From: Halorussus limi | GTDB lineage: Archaea > Halobacteriota > Halobacteria > Halobacteriales > Haladaptataceae | Assembly: GCF_023238205.1 (NCBI RefSeq) | Contig: NZ_CP096659.1 | Span: 2,001,626 to 2,065,625 of the forward strand | Length of the DNA stretch: 64,000 nucleotides | Direction of reading: 5' to 3' | Shown here: in pieces, positions 33,492 to 42,601 of the stretch | How positions within the stretch are numbered: position 1 is the first letter of the stretch | How the letters are laid out: each line of letters opens with the position of its first letter | The notes under the pieces: model-generated | Database searches by the model: none | Told to the model about the DNA's origin: nothing | Seen by the model: the letters and a program-made list of their open reading frames with translations, nothing else | Made by a program: the position numbers and the translations under genes

Positions 33492-34880
33492 TTACTCGTC
33501 GGCCAACTTCTCAATGAGTCGCTGTTTGACCGCGGGGTCTTCGAGAAGGTCGTCAAAGGCGTCAATCATCTCCATCTTGTCGGCGTCGGTGGGGTCGGCT
33601 TCTCGGTACGACTTCTTCATCTGGTCCTGAATTTGGTCCTGCGCGCTCTTGGCGTCCGGCGTGAACACGGCCCCACAGCGGTCACACGCCCGCGCGTTCT
33701 TGGACAGGTGGTTTCCACACACGTCGCATTGCTCCCGCGAGAGCGGTGATTCACTCTCCCTCTCGGTGTATCCTGCCGACGCTTCCGCGCGGTCGATATG
33801 GTCTTGGTCGCTCAAGTGCGAATACGTCGTTTCCATGACGCGAGAGTCCGGCGCGTGGCCGATTAGGTATTTCACGTCTTCGTCCGCCATGTCGTAGTCC
33901 CGCTTACAGATAGTCACGAAGTTGTGCCGGAGTGCGTGGGGATGGAGCGGCTTCGAGACGCCCGTTTCCTTCTTGAGTTTCTTGAAGAGCTTGCGGAAGA
34001 GTTCGTTCGTGACGGGTTCGTGCGGGTCTACGCTGTTGTATTTCGGCTTCGGAGTAATGAGGTAGGCGTCGGGATCGTCACTCGCAGGGTGGTACTTGAG
34101 CCAATCGCGGACTGCCGTCTTCGCGCCGAGTAGCGGGCGCGCGCCACCGTTCTTGTCGGCGTTCTTGAGTCCGTCCGCGTCGGTGTTCAACCAGTACCGT
34201 CCCGTAGGGCCGTCGGAGGGTTCCACGTCTTTCACGCGGAGCGTCCGAATCGCCCCGGCGCGTTGGCCCGTGTAGATGAACAGGTGGAAGATGCACAGGT
34301 CGCGCGGGTGGTCGATAGCCGCCTCTAGCTCTTCGATTTCCTCCCGCGTGAGCATGTCGCGGTCGTCAATTTGCGTGTCCGGACGCTCGAAGGTGTTGAT
34401 TTTCTCGGCGTCAACGTCTAGGTCGTCGTGATACCGATAGAAGGTCCGGAGTGTCATTTGCACCTGCCGGACAGTCGATTTCTTCCGACCCTCTTGGACG
34501 AGTTCGTGGGTAGCGTGGTTTATCTCGTCGTGGGTGGCGGTGGACAGGTCCGTGTGTTTCGAGACGCGAATCAGGTTCGTGATGTACCTAGCGACCGTGT
34601 TGTAGGATTTGCCGTCGGCGGTCGGGACGGTCGGATCGTTCGGGTTGTGTGCGCGGGCGAACTCTTCGATTAGGTCTTGGTCTTCGTCGCGCAGGTCTTC
34701 GCCGTAGAGCGCGTCGTCGCGTCGGTGTTTCATCGTCTCGGTGCCACACTCGGGGCAGGTGTCCGGGTCCGTGTCAAATCCGGTCCCACAGTCCTTGTTC
34801 TTGCATTTGTAGTGGGGCGTCTCGCCGAGTAGCCGGGCCATGTCGCGCTCGTACTTTTCTTTGGGAGTCCGCGTTACCAT
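33492..34880 (-). CDS. Tyrosine recombinase (integrase) with N- and C-terminal zinc ribbons (462 aa)
   Basis: Catalyses integration and probably excision of the element. The tyrosine-recombinase residues are visible: Arg in YTGQRAGAIRTLRVKD, HxxR in HALRHNF, His in YLIGHAPDSRV, and the nucleophile Tyr in METTYSHL. A SAM-like core-binding domain precedes it (about residues 70-165). Unusually, zinc ribbons flank both ends: CKNKDCG/CPECG near residues 26-45 and CDVCG/CDRCG near residues 400-417. The ATG at 34880 is 55 bases from the attR core, with a TATA-like TTATTT in between, so the gene sits at the very end of the element, as is typical. Confidence 0.92.
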   Translation of the reverse strand: MVTRTPKEKYERDMARLLGETPHYKCKNKDCGTGFDTDPDTCPECGTETMKHRRDDALYGEDLRDEDQDLIEEFARAHNPNDPTVPTADGKSYNTVARYITNLIRVSKHTDLSTATHDEINHATHELVQEGRKKSTVRQVQMTLRTFYRYHDDLDVDAEKINTFERPDTQIDDRDMLTREEIEELEAAIDHPRDLCIFHLFIYTGQRAGAIRTLRVKDVEPSDGPTGRYWLNTDADGLKNADKNGGARPLLGAKTAVRDWLKYHPASDDPDAYLITPKPKYNSVDPHEPVTNELFRKLFKKLKKETGVSKPLHPHALRHNFVTICKRDYDMADEDVKYLIGHAPDSRVMETTYSHLSDQDHIDRAEASAGYTERESESPLSREQCDVCGNHLSKNARACDRCGAVFTPDAKSAQDQIQDQMKKSYREADPTDADKMEMIDAFDDLLEDPAVKQRLIEKLADE

Positions 34881-34898
34881 ATTCCGACAAATAATCCG

Positions 34899-35942
34899 AT
34901 GGTACTTGTAGTTTCCCCACCACTCCTAACGGGAAACGCGTGGAAGTACCGCGAGCGCACCTACCGCCACGCCTTCTGGGACTCCGGGACCGTCCTCGCC
35001 AACCTGCTCGGGACCGCCCACGCCTTCGACCTGCCCGCGTCGGTCGTCGCCGGGTTCGACGACCGCGCCGTCGCCGACCTGCTCGGGGTGGCTCCCGAGA
35101 CCGAGGCTCCGCTCGAACTCGTCCCGGTCGGTGAGGGTTCGCCGGTCGGTGATTCGTCCGAGAGCGACTCGCCGCCGGACGCGCTCGACCCTGCGACCGA
35201 ACCGCACCCGGAACACGACCGCGAACACGACCTGCCCCGCGAGGCGTGGGCGACCAGCGAACTCTCCGGCGGCGTGGCGGCGACGGCGTGGCGCGAGCGG
35301 GTCCGCGAGGCCGCGCCGGTCGGCAAGACGCCCGCTGGCGACGGCGAGCGCGTCCCGCTGGACCCCGTCGGGTACGAGACCGAGGTGGCGCGGCCGCTCC
35401 GGAGTGCCGCCGAGCGTCGCCGCTCGTGCCGGGCGTTCGCCGACGAACCGCTGAGTCGCCGCAAACTCGGGACCGTCCTCGACCGGGCCACTCGCGGCGT
35501 ACCGGGCGACTGGAACGGCGGGACCGCGCCGGGATTGCAGTTCAACGACGTGTACGTGCTGGCGACCGACGTCGAGGGCGTCCCGGACGGGCGCTACCAG
35601 TTCCATCCCGAGGAGGCCGCGCTGGAGCGACTCGGCGACGCGACCAGCGCCGACCAGACTCGACTGGCGCTCGGACAGGAGTGGGCCGGCGACGCCCACG
35701 TCAACGTCTACTGCATGACGGACGTCGGTGCGGTGGTCGAGAACGCGGGGGACCGGGGATACCGTCTGGCCCAACTGGAGGCGGGCGTCACGCTCGGGCG
35801 ACTGTATCTGGCGACCTACGCCCACCGTCCGCTCGGCGGGACGGGCCTGACGTTCTTCGACGACGAAGTGACCGACTTCCTCTCGCCCCGCGCGGCAGAG
35901 CAGACGCCGATGACGCTGTACGCGATGGGCGTCGCGGAGTAG
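34899..35942 (+). pseudogene. SagB-type nitroreductase/dehydrogenase, 3' half
   Basis: Codons from 34944 on continue the gene interrupted at 17259: NAWKYRERTYRHAFWDSGTV, an FMN-nitroreductase domain start in SagB-type enzymes, then RRSCRAFADEPLSRRKLGTV (a second nitroreductase-domain start), VYCMTDVGAVVENAGDRGYR and a final LTFFDDEVTDFLSP. The first 15 codons (ATG at 34899) come from the element, so integration provides a new start and possibly a new promoter region for this half. It may be translated as a 347-residue C-terminal protein; whether that is folded or active is unknown. Marked as a pseudogene because the natural N-terminus is missing. Confidence 0.88.
34935..34947 (+). repeat. Right attachment site (attR) core
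   Basis: AACGCGTGGAAGT, the second copy of the 13-bp core found at 17247-17259. From its final T onward the nitroreductase reading frame resumes (TAC CGC GAG). Confidence 0.9.
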
Positions 35943-35970
35943 ATATCGACCAACTGGTCCGTCGAAGCAT

Positions 35971-36077
35971 CCGCGCGCCGACGGCGCGCGGTTCACCGGA
36001 CGCGAGCGAAGCGAGCGTCCGGGAGGTTTTTCCCCACGTTTTTACGAGGAGCGGTGGGCGAGCGAAGCGAGCCCACC
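35971..36077. terminator. Three hairpins between convergent genes
   Basis: CCGCGCGCC/GGCGCGCGG (35971-35979, 35983-35991) closes on a 3-base loop. GGACGC/GCGTCC (35998-36003, 36015-36020) and GGTGGGC/GCCCACC (36053-36059, 36071-36077) both enclose the identical 11-base core GAGCGAAGCGA. T-rich tracts (about 36027-36031 and 36040-36043) lie between. Situated between the 3' ends of the nitroreductase half and thi4, they are well placed as bidirectional terminators. The repeated core with different matching arms suggests a repeat family. Confidence 0.6.
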
Positions 36078-36095
36078 CGACGAAGTAAAAAGTGG

Positions 36096-37358
<1,263 letters not shown>

Positions 37359-37553
37359 ATGGCAAACGGAACTGTTGATTTCTTCAACGACACTGGCGGC
37401 TACGGTTTCATCTCTACCGACGACGCGGACGACGACGTGTTCTTCCACATGGAGGACGTTGGCGGCCCCGACCTCGAAGAGGGAACGGACATCGAATTCG
37501 ACATCGAAGACGCCCCCAAGGGCCCGCGCGCGACGAACGTCGTCCGCGCGTAA
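37359..37553 (+). CDS. cspA: Cold-shock-domain protein (64 aa)
   Basis: Single cold-shock domain that binds single-stranded RNA/DNA. MANGTVDFFNDTGGYGFIST contains the RNP1-like GYGFIST, and VFFHMEDV is RNP2. The acidic surface is usual for halophiles. The start at 37359 gives the standard length; a longer upstream frame is not family-like. It is monocistronic, pointing away from thi4. Confidence 0.93.
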   Translation: MANGTVDFFNDTGGYGFISTDDADDDVFFHMEDVGGPDLEEGTDIEFDIEDAPKGPRATNVVRA

Positions 37554-37686
37554 GTCGGAAGACACGTCGCATAGCGCGACGCTATACTGCGATTTTTACG
37601 GAAACTACGCTCGACAGCGAAACGCTCGTCCGACGGCGAGACGCTCGTCGCTCGACGGCGAGACACGTTCCGCCGCACCGCGACCG

Positions 37687-37932
37687 TCAGCGGACGGTCC
37701 GGAGGTCGGACCCGTACTCGCTGTCGGCGTAGCGCCCCCGTTCGTTCCAGTCGGCGACGCTCTTGCCGACGGTGGCTAACGCCGAGCGCAGTCGGTCGGT
37801 GTCGACCGTCCCGTCGTCCCGGAGTGCGGCCCGGACGGCGTCGGGGCCGGGGAGCGTCCGGTCCACGTACCGCACTTCGTACTCGGTCACGGCGTCGTCC
37901 CGCGCGCGAGCGAACTCGGAGATGTCATGCAA
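37687..37932 (-). CDS. Haloarchaeal protein of unknown function (81 aa)
   Basis: Acidic, helical small protein (ARARDDAVTEYEVRYVDRTL, then DTDRLRSALATVGKSVADWN). No ATG is available at the start; a TTG at 37932 is used, so the true start is uncertain. It lies 54 bases from the 4-phosphopantoate ligase gene on the same strand and may be co-transcribed. Function unknown. Confidence 0.5.
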   Translation of the reverse strand: MHDISEFARARDDAVTEYEVRYVDRTLPGPDAVRAALRDDGTVDTDRLRSALATVGKSVADWNERGRYADSEYGSDLRTVR

Positions 37933-37986
37933 TCGTCGCGTAGTTCCGTCGGAACGACAAAAAGTTAGTGGAACCGCGGCGGTCGG

Positions 37987-38736
37987 TCAGTCCAACTCTC
38001 CCCGGCGAATCGCGCGTTCTGCCTCCGCCAGCGCCGCCTCGCGGTCGAATCCCTCGACGATGGCTTCCAGTTCCTCGCGACTCGCACCCTGCTCTCGCAA
38101 CTCTCGCGCATGCTTCGTCACGTTCGGCACGGCACGGACGATGTTGTCGATTATTGGAACCGCGGCGGTCTGGGCCGACCGAGACATCGGGTTCAAGTCG
38201 ATAACTATCTCGACTTTGCCCATCTCGGCCAGCGCCTCCGCCCGGTCGCCGTCCTCCAGCGGAACCACCACCACGTCGGCGGAGTAGATGCCGTCTCCGT
38301 CCACCTTAGCGCGCTCGTGGTCGAGGCCGGGAATCCGGGCGTCGGCCGCGAGACCCTTCACGTCCTCCGCGCCGTGGTCGCGCAGGTGGTCGGCGATGGC
38401 TTCCATGCGCTCGTCGGTGCGATTGAACAGGTTGACTTCGAGGTCCGCGTCCACGGCCTCGGCCAACTCGACCATCTCGCCGGGGACGAGCGCCGCGACG
38501 TTCCCGTTCACCGAGAGGACGGGGTGGTCGGCGAGGAGCAACCGGGCGGCGGCCGCGCGCGCCGCCTCGTCGGCGCTCGGGATGGTCTCCTCGCCCAGGA
38601 GGTAGTCGTAGGCCTCGCCGCGGCCCTGCGCGATGAGACCCTGCTTGCTCGTGATGCCCTTCTCCACGCCCTCCTCGATTCGGTGGCGGGTCCGGAGCGA
38701 CTCGGCGCGGGGGTGGTCGTCGGGAATCTCGGTCAT
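37987..38736 (-). CDS. 4-phosphopantoate--beta-alanine ligase
   Basis: Archaeal phosphopantothenate synthetase, which condenses 4-phosphopantoate with beta-alanine and together with pantoate kinase replaces the bacterial PanC/CoaA route. Typical features: HPRAESLRTRHRIEEGVEKG near the N-terminus, LADHPVLSVNGNVAALVPGE, EVNLFNRTDERMEAI, and VIDLNPMSRSAQTA with the following IIDNIVRA. The 249 residues match the family. The pantoate kinase gene is directly upstream (30-base gap) on the same strand, which confirms the assignment. Confidence 0.92.
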   Translation of the reverse strand: MTEIPDDHPRAESLRTRHRIEEGVEKGITSKQGLIAQGRGEAYDYLLGEETIPSADEAARAAAARLLLADHPVLSVNGNVAALVPGEMVELAEAVDADLEVNLFNRTDERMEAIADHLRDHGAEDVKGLAADARIPGLDHERAKVDGDGIYSADVVVVPLEDGDRAEALAEMGKVEIVIDLNPMSRSAQTAAVPIIDNIVRAVPNVTKHARELREQGASREELEAIVEGFDREAALAEAERAIRRGELD

Positions 38737-38766
38737 ACCTCCGCCTCGGAGTCGAGTCGGGAAAAA

Positions 38767-39603
38767 TCAGTCCATCTTCAGCGTCGCGCCCGAGGGGTGG
38801 GTCTCGCAGGTCTCGGGGTCGTAGCCCGCCCGCGAGAGACCGTTGCCCAGCGCGAAGACGGTCTCGCCGAGCATCGCCATCGCGGCCTCGCCGCCCGCCT
38901 CCTCGACCTCCGACAGGACGCCCGCTATCTCGGGCGTGAGCAGGTCGGCCTCGCGGGCGAACTCCCGGGAGGCGGCCATCAGCGTCGGCAGTGTCGGTTC
39001 CTCCACGAGGCGGACGAGTTTGTCGACGCCGACCTCCGAGAGTCGGTCGGTGTTGCCGGCGAGGACTTCCGAGGTCGAGCGCTCGCCGAGCGTCAGGTAC
39101 TCGACGCGGGTCCGGGCGGGCACGCCGTCCATGCGGCCGTACTCGGGCGCGCCGGGGTCGAGTCGGACCGGGACGCCGCCGCGGGCCTGCGCGACCACGT
39201 CGCCGAGACCGGTCCCGGCCTCGACCTCCGCGGCGTGGGCGATGGCGACCAGTTCGTTCTCCGAGCGCCCGCACTCGAAGCTCCGGTTCGCGGCCAGCGC
39301 GGTCCCGAGTGCGGCCGCTCCGGAGACGCCGAAGCCAGCGCCCACGGGGAGGTCGGTCGTGGCAGTCACGCGGGCCTCCACGCCGAGGTCCGAGAGCACT
39401 CGCGTCACCGCCTCGACTGCGGCCGGTTCGTCGTTCAGTTGCATCGAAGTCTCGGCGGCGGGTTCGACCTCCACGGTCACGCCCTCCGAGAGGGTCAGGC
39501 CCGCGCCTCGGGAGCCTGCCTGCTCGGGGTCGTCGGCCTCGTGGACGCTGAAGAAGCCGGTGACGTGGCCCGGCACGAACGCCCGCGACGAGTCGCCTGT
39601 CAT
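38767..39603 (-). CDS. Pantoate kinase (GHMP superfamily)
   Basis: Phosphorylates pantoate as the first archaeal-specific step toward coenzyme A. GHMP motifs: N-terminal PGHVTGFFSVHEA, the ATP loop LPVGAGFGVSGAAALGTALA (about residues 105-124), and the C-terminal AMAMLGETVFAL. The 278-residue length and the adjacent 4-phosphopantoate ligase support it over homoserine or mevalonate kinase. The start at 39603 lies just downstream of an AT-rich stretch (TATAATCTTTATAAT on the plus strand, about 39629) that provides the promoter. Confidence 0.92.
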   Translation of the reverse strand: MTGDSSRAFVPGHVTGFFSVHEADDPEQAGSRGAGLTLSEGVTVEVEPAAETSMQLNDEPAAVEAVTRVLSDLGVEARVTATTDLPVGAGFGVSGAAALGTALAANRSFECGRSENELVAIAHAAEVEAGTGLGDVVAQARGGVPVRLDPGAPEYGRMDGVPARTRVEYLTLGERSTSEVLAGNTDRLSEVGVDKLVRLVEEPTLPTLMAASREFAREADLLTPEIAGVLSEVEEAGGEAAMAMLGETVFALGNGLSRAGYDPETCETHPSGATLKMD

Positions 39604-39701
39604 GTGCTCGTCTTGCGAGTCGGGCCGTATAATCTTTATAATCCCGGTCGGGTGCCGACAGCGACTTCCGGCGCCCTCGGCTAGCGTGTTCGTATCAGCC
39701 A

Positions 39702-40553
39702 ATGAGTAGCGACAGCGACCCGTCACCGACGTCCTATCGGGAGATTCTGGGCCTCGAGATCGAGGAGGGGCTGAGCCAGTTACAGCGCTCGAACACCGGA
39801 CTGATGCTATCGGGACTCTCGGCCGGATTGGACATCGGCTTCGGTCCCTTCCTGATGGCGGTCGTTTTCACGATGAGTTCCGGCGCGTTCTCCGACCCCC
39901 TGACGGGACTGCTGGTGGCGAACGCGTACGCCGTCGGCTTCATCTTCGTCGTCCTCGGCCGGTCGGAACTGTTCACCGAACACACGTCGCTCGCGGTCGT
40001 GCCGGTCCTCAACGGACAGGCGTCCGTGACCGAACTCGCCCGACTGTGGGGCATCATCTACGTCTCGAACCTCGCCGGCGGGGCGCTGTTCTCGCTCCTC
40101 GCGGTTCAGGTCGGACCGGAGTTAGCGACCGTCGAGATGTCGGCCTTCGGCGAAATCGCCCACGGACTGGTGAAGTACTCGTGGTCCACCACCGTGCTGG
40201 CGGCCGTCCTCGCCGGATGGCTGATGGGACTGATGACGTGGCTGGTCGCCGCCGGACAGAACACCATCAGTCAGGCGTTCTTCGTGTGGTTGGTCGCGGC
40301 GGTCATCGGGTTGGCCCACCTCCCCCACTCCATCGCGGGGAGCGTCGAGGTCATGCTCGGCATGTTCGCCCGGCAGGGTATCACCGTCCTCGATTTCGCG
40401 CACTTCCTGCTGTGGTCCACTGTGGGCAACGTAATCGGCGGGTCCGTCTTCGTCGGCCTGCTCAAGTACGGCCACGGCATCCGCGGCGGGACCGACCCCG
40501 AGGATATCGACGTGGACGTCGAAGAGGAAACCGCCGACCAGAAGTCGGGGTGA
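39702..40553 (+). CDS. Formate/nitrite transporter (FNT) family channel
   Basis: 283-residue membrane protein with six hydrophobic helices and the FNT signatures GLSAGLDIGFGPFLMAVVFT, GRSELFTEHTSLAVVPVLNG and VWLVAAVIGLAHLPHSIAGS. FNT proteins are pentameric channels for monovalent anions such as formate, nitrite or hydrosulfide; the substrate cannot be deduced here. An acidic cytoplasmic tail follows (about 265-283). It stands alone, divergent from pantoate kinase. Confidence 0.88.
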   Translation: MSSDSDPSPTSYREILGLEIEEGLSQLQRSNTGLMLSGLSAGLDIGFGPFLMAVVFTMSSGAFSDPLTGLLVANAYAVGFIFVVLGRSELFTEHTSLAVVPVLNGQASVTELARLWGIIYVSNLAGGALFSLLAVQVGPELATVEMSAFGEIAHGLVKYSWSTTVLAAVLAGWLMGLMTWLVAAGQNTISQAFFVWLVAAVIGLAHLPHSIAGSVEVMLGMFARQGITVLDFAHFLLWSTVGNVIGGSVFVGLLKYGHGIRGGTDPEDIDVDVEEETADQKSG

Positions 40554-40587
40554 CGGCCCGCACGGTCCGACTGCGAAAAAGGTCCGC

Positions 40588-40728
40588 TTACGGCGACAGA
40601 CGCTGTCGGTCTCGCGGGAACAGCACTGTCTCGCGGATGTTTTCCACTCCGAGCATCTCGGTAACGAGGCGCTCGCGCTGCTCGTCGTCGAAACTTCGAA
40701 TCAGGCGGTCGTCCGCGGGGAATCGTTC
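40588..40728 (-). pseudogene. C-terminal remnant resembling aspartyl-tRNA synthetase
   Basis: Reading leftward, the frame from 40728 gives 46 residues ending in RERLVTEMLGVENIRETVLF then PRDRQRLSP and TAA. The final 25 residues match the ending of archaeal AspRS enzymes (motif 3 region: ERLV, MLG, NIRE, LFPRD, RL-P). The Gly-rich motif-3 loop GLGLG expected just before ERLV is replaced. No good start codon is visible; the frame runs into the ABC permease gene. This looks like the leftover end of a decayed aspS copy; a small functional protein is less likely. Confidence 0.5.
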
Positions 40729-40729
40729 A

Positions 40730-41527
40730 TCAGACGTCTCGCCTCCGGAACCACCACGCGCTGACCGCGACGAGCGCCGCGGTCTCGGCCAGCAGGACGA
40801 GCGCGCCCGCCCAGTCGTACTCGCCGCCGACCAGTATCGCGGTCGGGTCGTAGTAGCGGGTCGGGCTAACTGCGCCCAACCATCCCACGTCGGCCGACTG
40901 GCTGACAGTCTCCAGCAGGAACAGGCCGAAGATGGACCCCAGACCGCCGCGCTTGGCGACGTCCGAGTCGTCCACGACGACCGACAGCAGCAGGCCGATG
41001 CCGCCGCACGCGAGCAGGTACGGAATCGACAGCAGGTGGACCGCGACGAGGTCGGCGACAGGAATCGTCTCGCCGACGGCGAGAACGGCGGCGTACACCG
41101 CCGCGCCGACGACGAGATTGACCGCGACCACGACCGGAATCAGGGAGGCGAACTTCTCGACCACGACGCGCCGCCGGGTGACGGGCGCGGCGAGCAACAC
41201 GTCCATCCGGCCGCGCTCGACGTCGCCCGCCACGAGGCCGCCCGCGACGTAAGCCGTGTAGATTCCCAACAGCAGCACCCAGAAGAACTGGTAGAGTTCG
41301 ACCGCGAGAAAGCCCTCGATGGTGGCGATGGAGAACGCGCCGGTCGCGCCGAACGCGGCCTGCATCGCGGGCGGTAGGCTCTCCATGTAGGCGTCCAGGT
41401 CCGCGCCCGAACTGGCGATGGACGGGAACAGCGCGACGAAGAGCGCGGACAGCAGGGCGAGCAGGACCGCCAAGACGAGCGCACCCCGAATCCGGCGCTC
41501 GGACTCGTAGGCGGCGACCTCAAACAT
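40730..41527 (-). CDS. ABC transporter permease (ABC-2 type, 265 aa)
   Basis: Six hydrophobic helices in the pattern of ABC-2-type permeases (for example LVLAVLLALLSALFVALFPS near the N-terminus and ALVLLAETAALVAVSAWWF at the C-terminus). The central loop GDVERGRMDVLLAAPVTRRR is the typical cytoplasmic coupling segment. The ATG overlaps the end of the upstream ATP-binding-protein gene by eight bases, so the pair is one exporter. Substrate unknown; similar haloarchaeal pairs are annotated as generic drug or Nat-type exporters. Confidence 0.86.
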   Translation of the reverse strand: MFEVAAYESERRIRGALVLAVLLALLSALFVALFPSIASSGADLDAYMESLPPAMQAAFGATGAFSIATIEGFLAVELYQFFWVLLLGIYTAYVAGGLVAGDVERGRMDVLLAAPVTRRRVVVEKFASLIPVVVAVNLVVGAAVYAAVLAVGETIPVADLVAVHLLSIPYLLACGGIGLLLSVVVDDSDVAKRGGLGSIFGLFLLETVSQSADVGWLGAVSPTRYYDPTAILVGGEYDWAGALVLLAETAALVAVSAWWFRRRDV

Positions 41528-42467
41528 CGGTCTCGCCTCCAGCGGACGCGGCCGTCTCCGTCGGCGGGGAACTCGCTGGCCGCTCCGCCGGGGCGTGGTC
41601 GTAGAACTTCATGAACACGTCTTCGAGCGGCGCTTCCTCGATTTCGAGGTCCCGAACCGTGTACTCGCGGAGGTGGTCGAGCAGGGCGTCGTACTCGCCG
41701 GTGAACATGAACGAGGCGTCGCCGTCGCCCGCGTCGAGGTCGTGGACGCCCGCGATTTCGAAGTCAGCGGGGTCGAGCGCCTCCTCGACGGCGACGCGGA
41801 CGCGCTTGCCGGACCGGTCGAGCAGTTCCTCGACGTCCTCCATCGCGACGAGTCGGCCGTCCCGAACGATGCCCACGCGGTCACAGACCTTCCGGACCTC
41901 GCTCAGGACGTGGCTGGAGAAGAAGAACGTCGTCCCGCGGGACCGCTCGTCCTCGATGAACTCGTAGAGGCGCTCCTGCATCAGCGGGTCCAACCCCGAG
42001 GTAGGTTCGTCCATGATTACGAGGTCGGGGTCGTGCATGAACGCCAGCACGAGCGCGAGTTTCTGCTTGTTCCCGGTCGAGTAGTCGCCGACCTCTCGCT
42101 CGACGGGCGGGTCGAAGCGTTCGAGCAGTTCGTCGCTCCGCTCGTCGCCCTTCAGGGCGGCGTGGTACCGAATCAGTCGCCGCCCGGTGACGCCCTCGTC
42201 CAAGCCCGGGTTGCTCGGCAGGTAGCCGACGTGACGCTTGGCCTCGACGAGCGCCGCCTCGTCGGTCACGTCTCGGCCGAGCAGGGTCGCGGACCCGCCG
42301 GTCGGGGCGACGAACCCCAGCAGAGTCCGGATGGTCGTGGTCTTGCCCGCGCCGTTCGGACCGAGGAAGCCGAACACCTCGCCCTCCGCGACCGAGAACG
42401 AGAGGTCGTCGATGCCCCGAGTGTCGCCGTAGTACTTCGTCAGGCCGGTGGTCTCGATGGCGCTCAT
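41520..42467 (-). CDS. ABC transporter ATP-binding protein (315 aa)
   Basis: Complete ABC ATPase: Walker A GPNGAGKTTTIRTLLGF (about residues 37-53), a signature region GDYSTGNKQKLALVLAFMHD (Y-S-T-G-N-K-Q in place of LSGGQ), Walker B LVIMDEPTSGLDPLMQ, and the H-loop SSHVLSEV. The signature variant is common in CcmA/NatA-type exporters of haloarchaea. Residues of about 215-315 form the usual C-terminal extension. Co-translated with the permease gene downstream. Confidence 0.88.
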   Translation of the reverse strand: MSAIETTGLTKYYGDTRGIDDLSFSVAEGEVFGFLGPNGAGKTTTIRTLLGFVAPTGGSATLLGRDVTDEAALVEAKRHVGYLPSNPGLDEGVTGRRLIRYHAALKGDERSDELLERFDPPVEREVGDYSTGNKQKLALVLAFMHDPDLVIMDEPTSGLDPLMQERLYEFIEDERSRGTTFFFSSHVLSEVRKVCDRVGIVRDGRLVAMEDVEELLDRSGKRVRVAVEEALDPADFEIAGVHDLDAGDGDASFMFTGEYDALLDHLREYTVRDLEIEEAPLEDVFMKFYDHAPAERPASSPPTETAASAGGETDV

Positions 42468-42601
42468 GCTCGATAGTCGGGGAGTTGGTGCTGTGAGCAG
42501 GTGAACAGTTCGGTCCCGCGCTCGCGACCGCCGAGTCGGACGCTACGCTCCGGAGACGCCGCACTCTCGGTCCGGAGAAGCCGAATCGCGAGGAGGAGAG
42601 T

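Larger units (their letters stand above)
17260..34947. mobile_element. Integrated element of about 17.7 kb with AEP primase, SF1 helicase and tyrosine recombinase
   Basis: Bounded by 13-bp direct repeats within a split nitroreductase gene, with the recombinase gene next to the right end. Four blocks follow from the left: a leftward operon of small zinc-ribbon proteins, a 372-aa unknown, the helicase and the primase; a rightward operon beginning with a winged-helix protein; lower-GC cargo including an AN1-CAP protein; and a leftward block of membrane proteins around a 1050-aa repeat protein. CTAG tetramers are common (about 19 counted by eye in 17.3-23.1 kb) but rare in the chromosomal DNA to the right. 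No capsid, portal, terminase or packaging ATPase is recognisable. It could be a plasmid-like integrative element, a satellite or defective provirus, or a new membrane-bound virus type. Confidence 0.92.
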
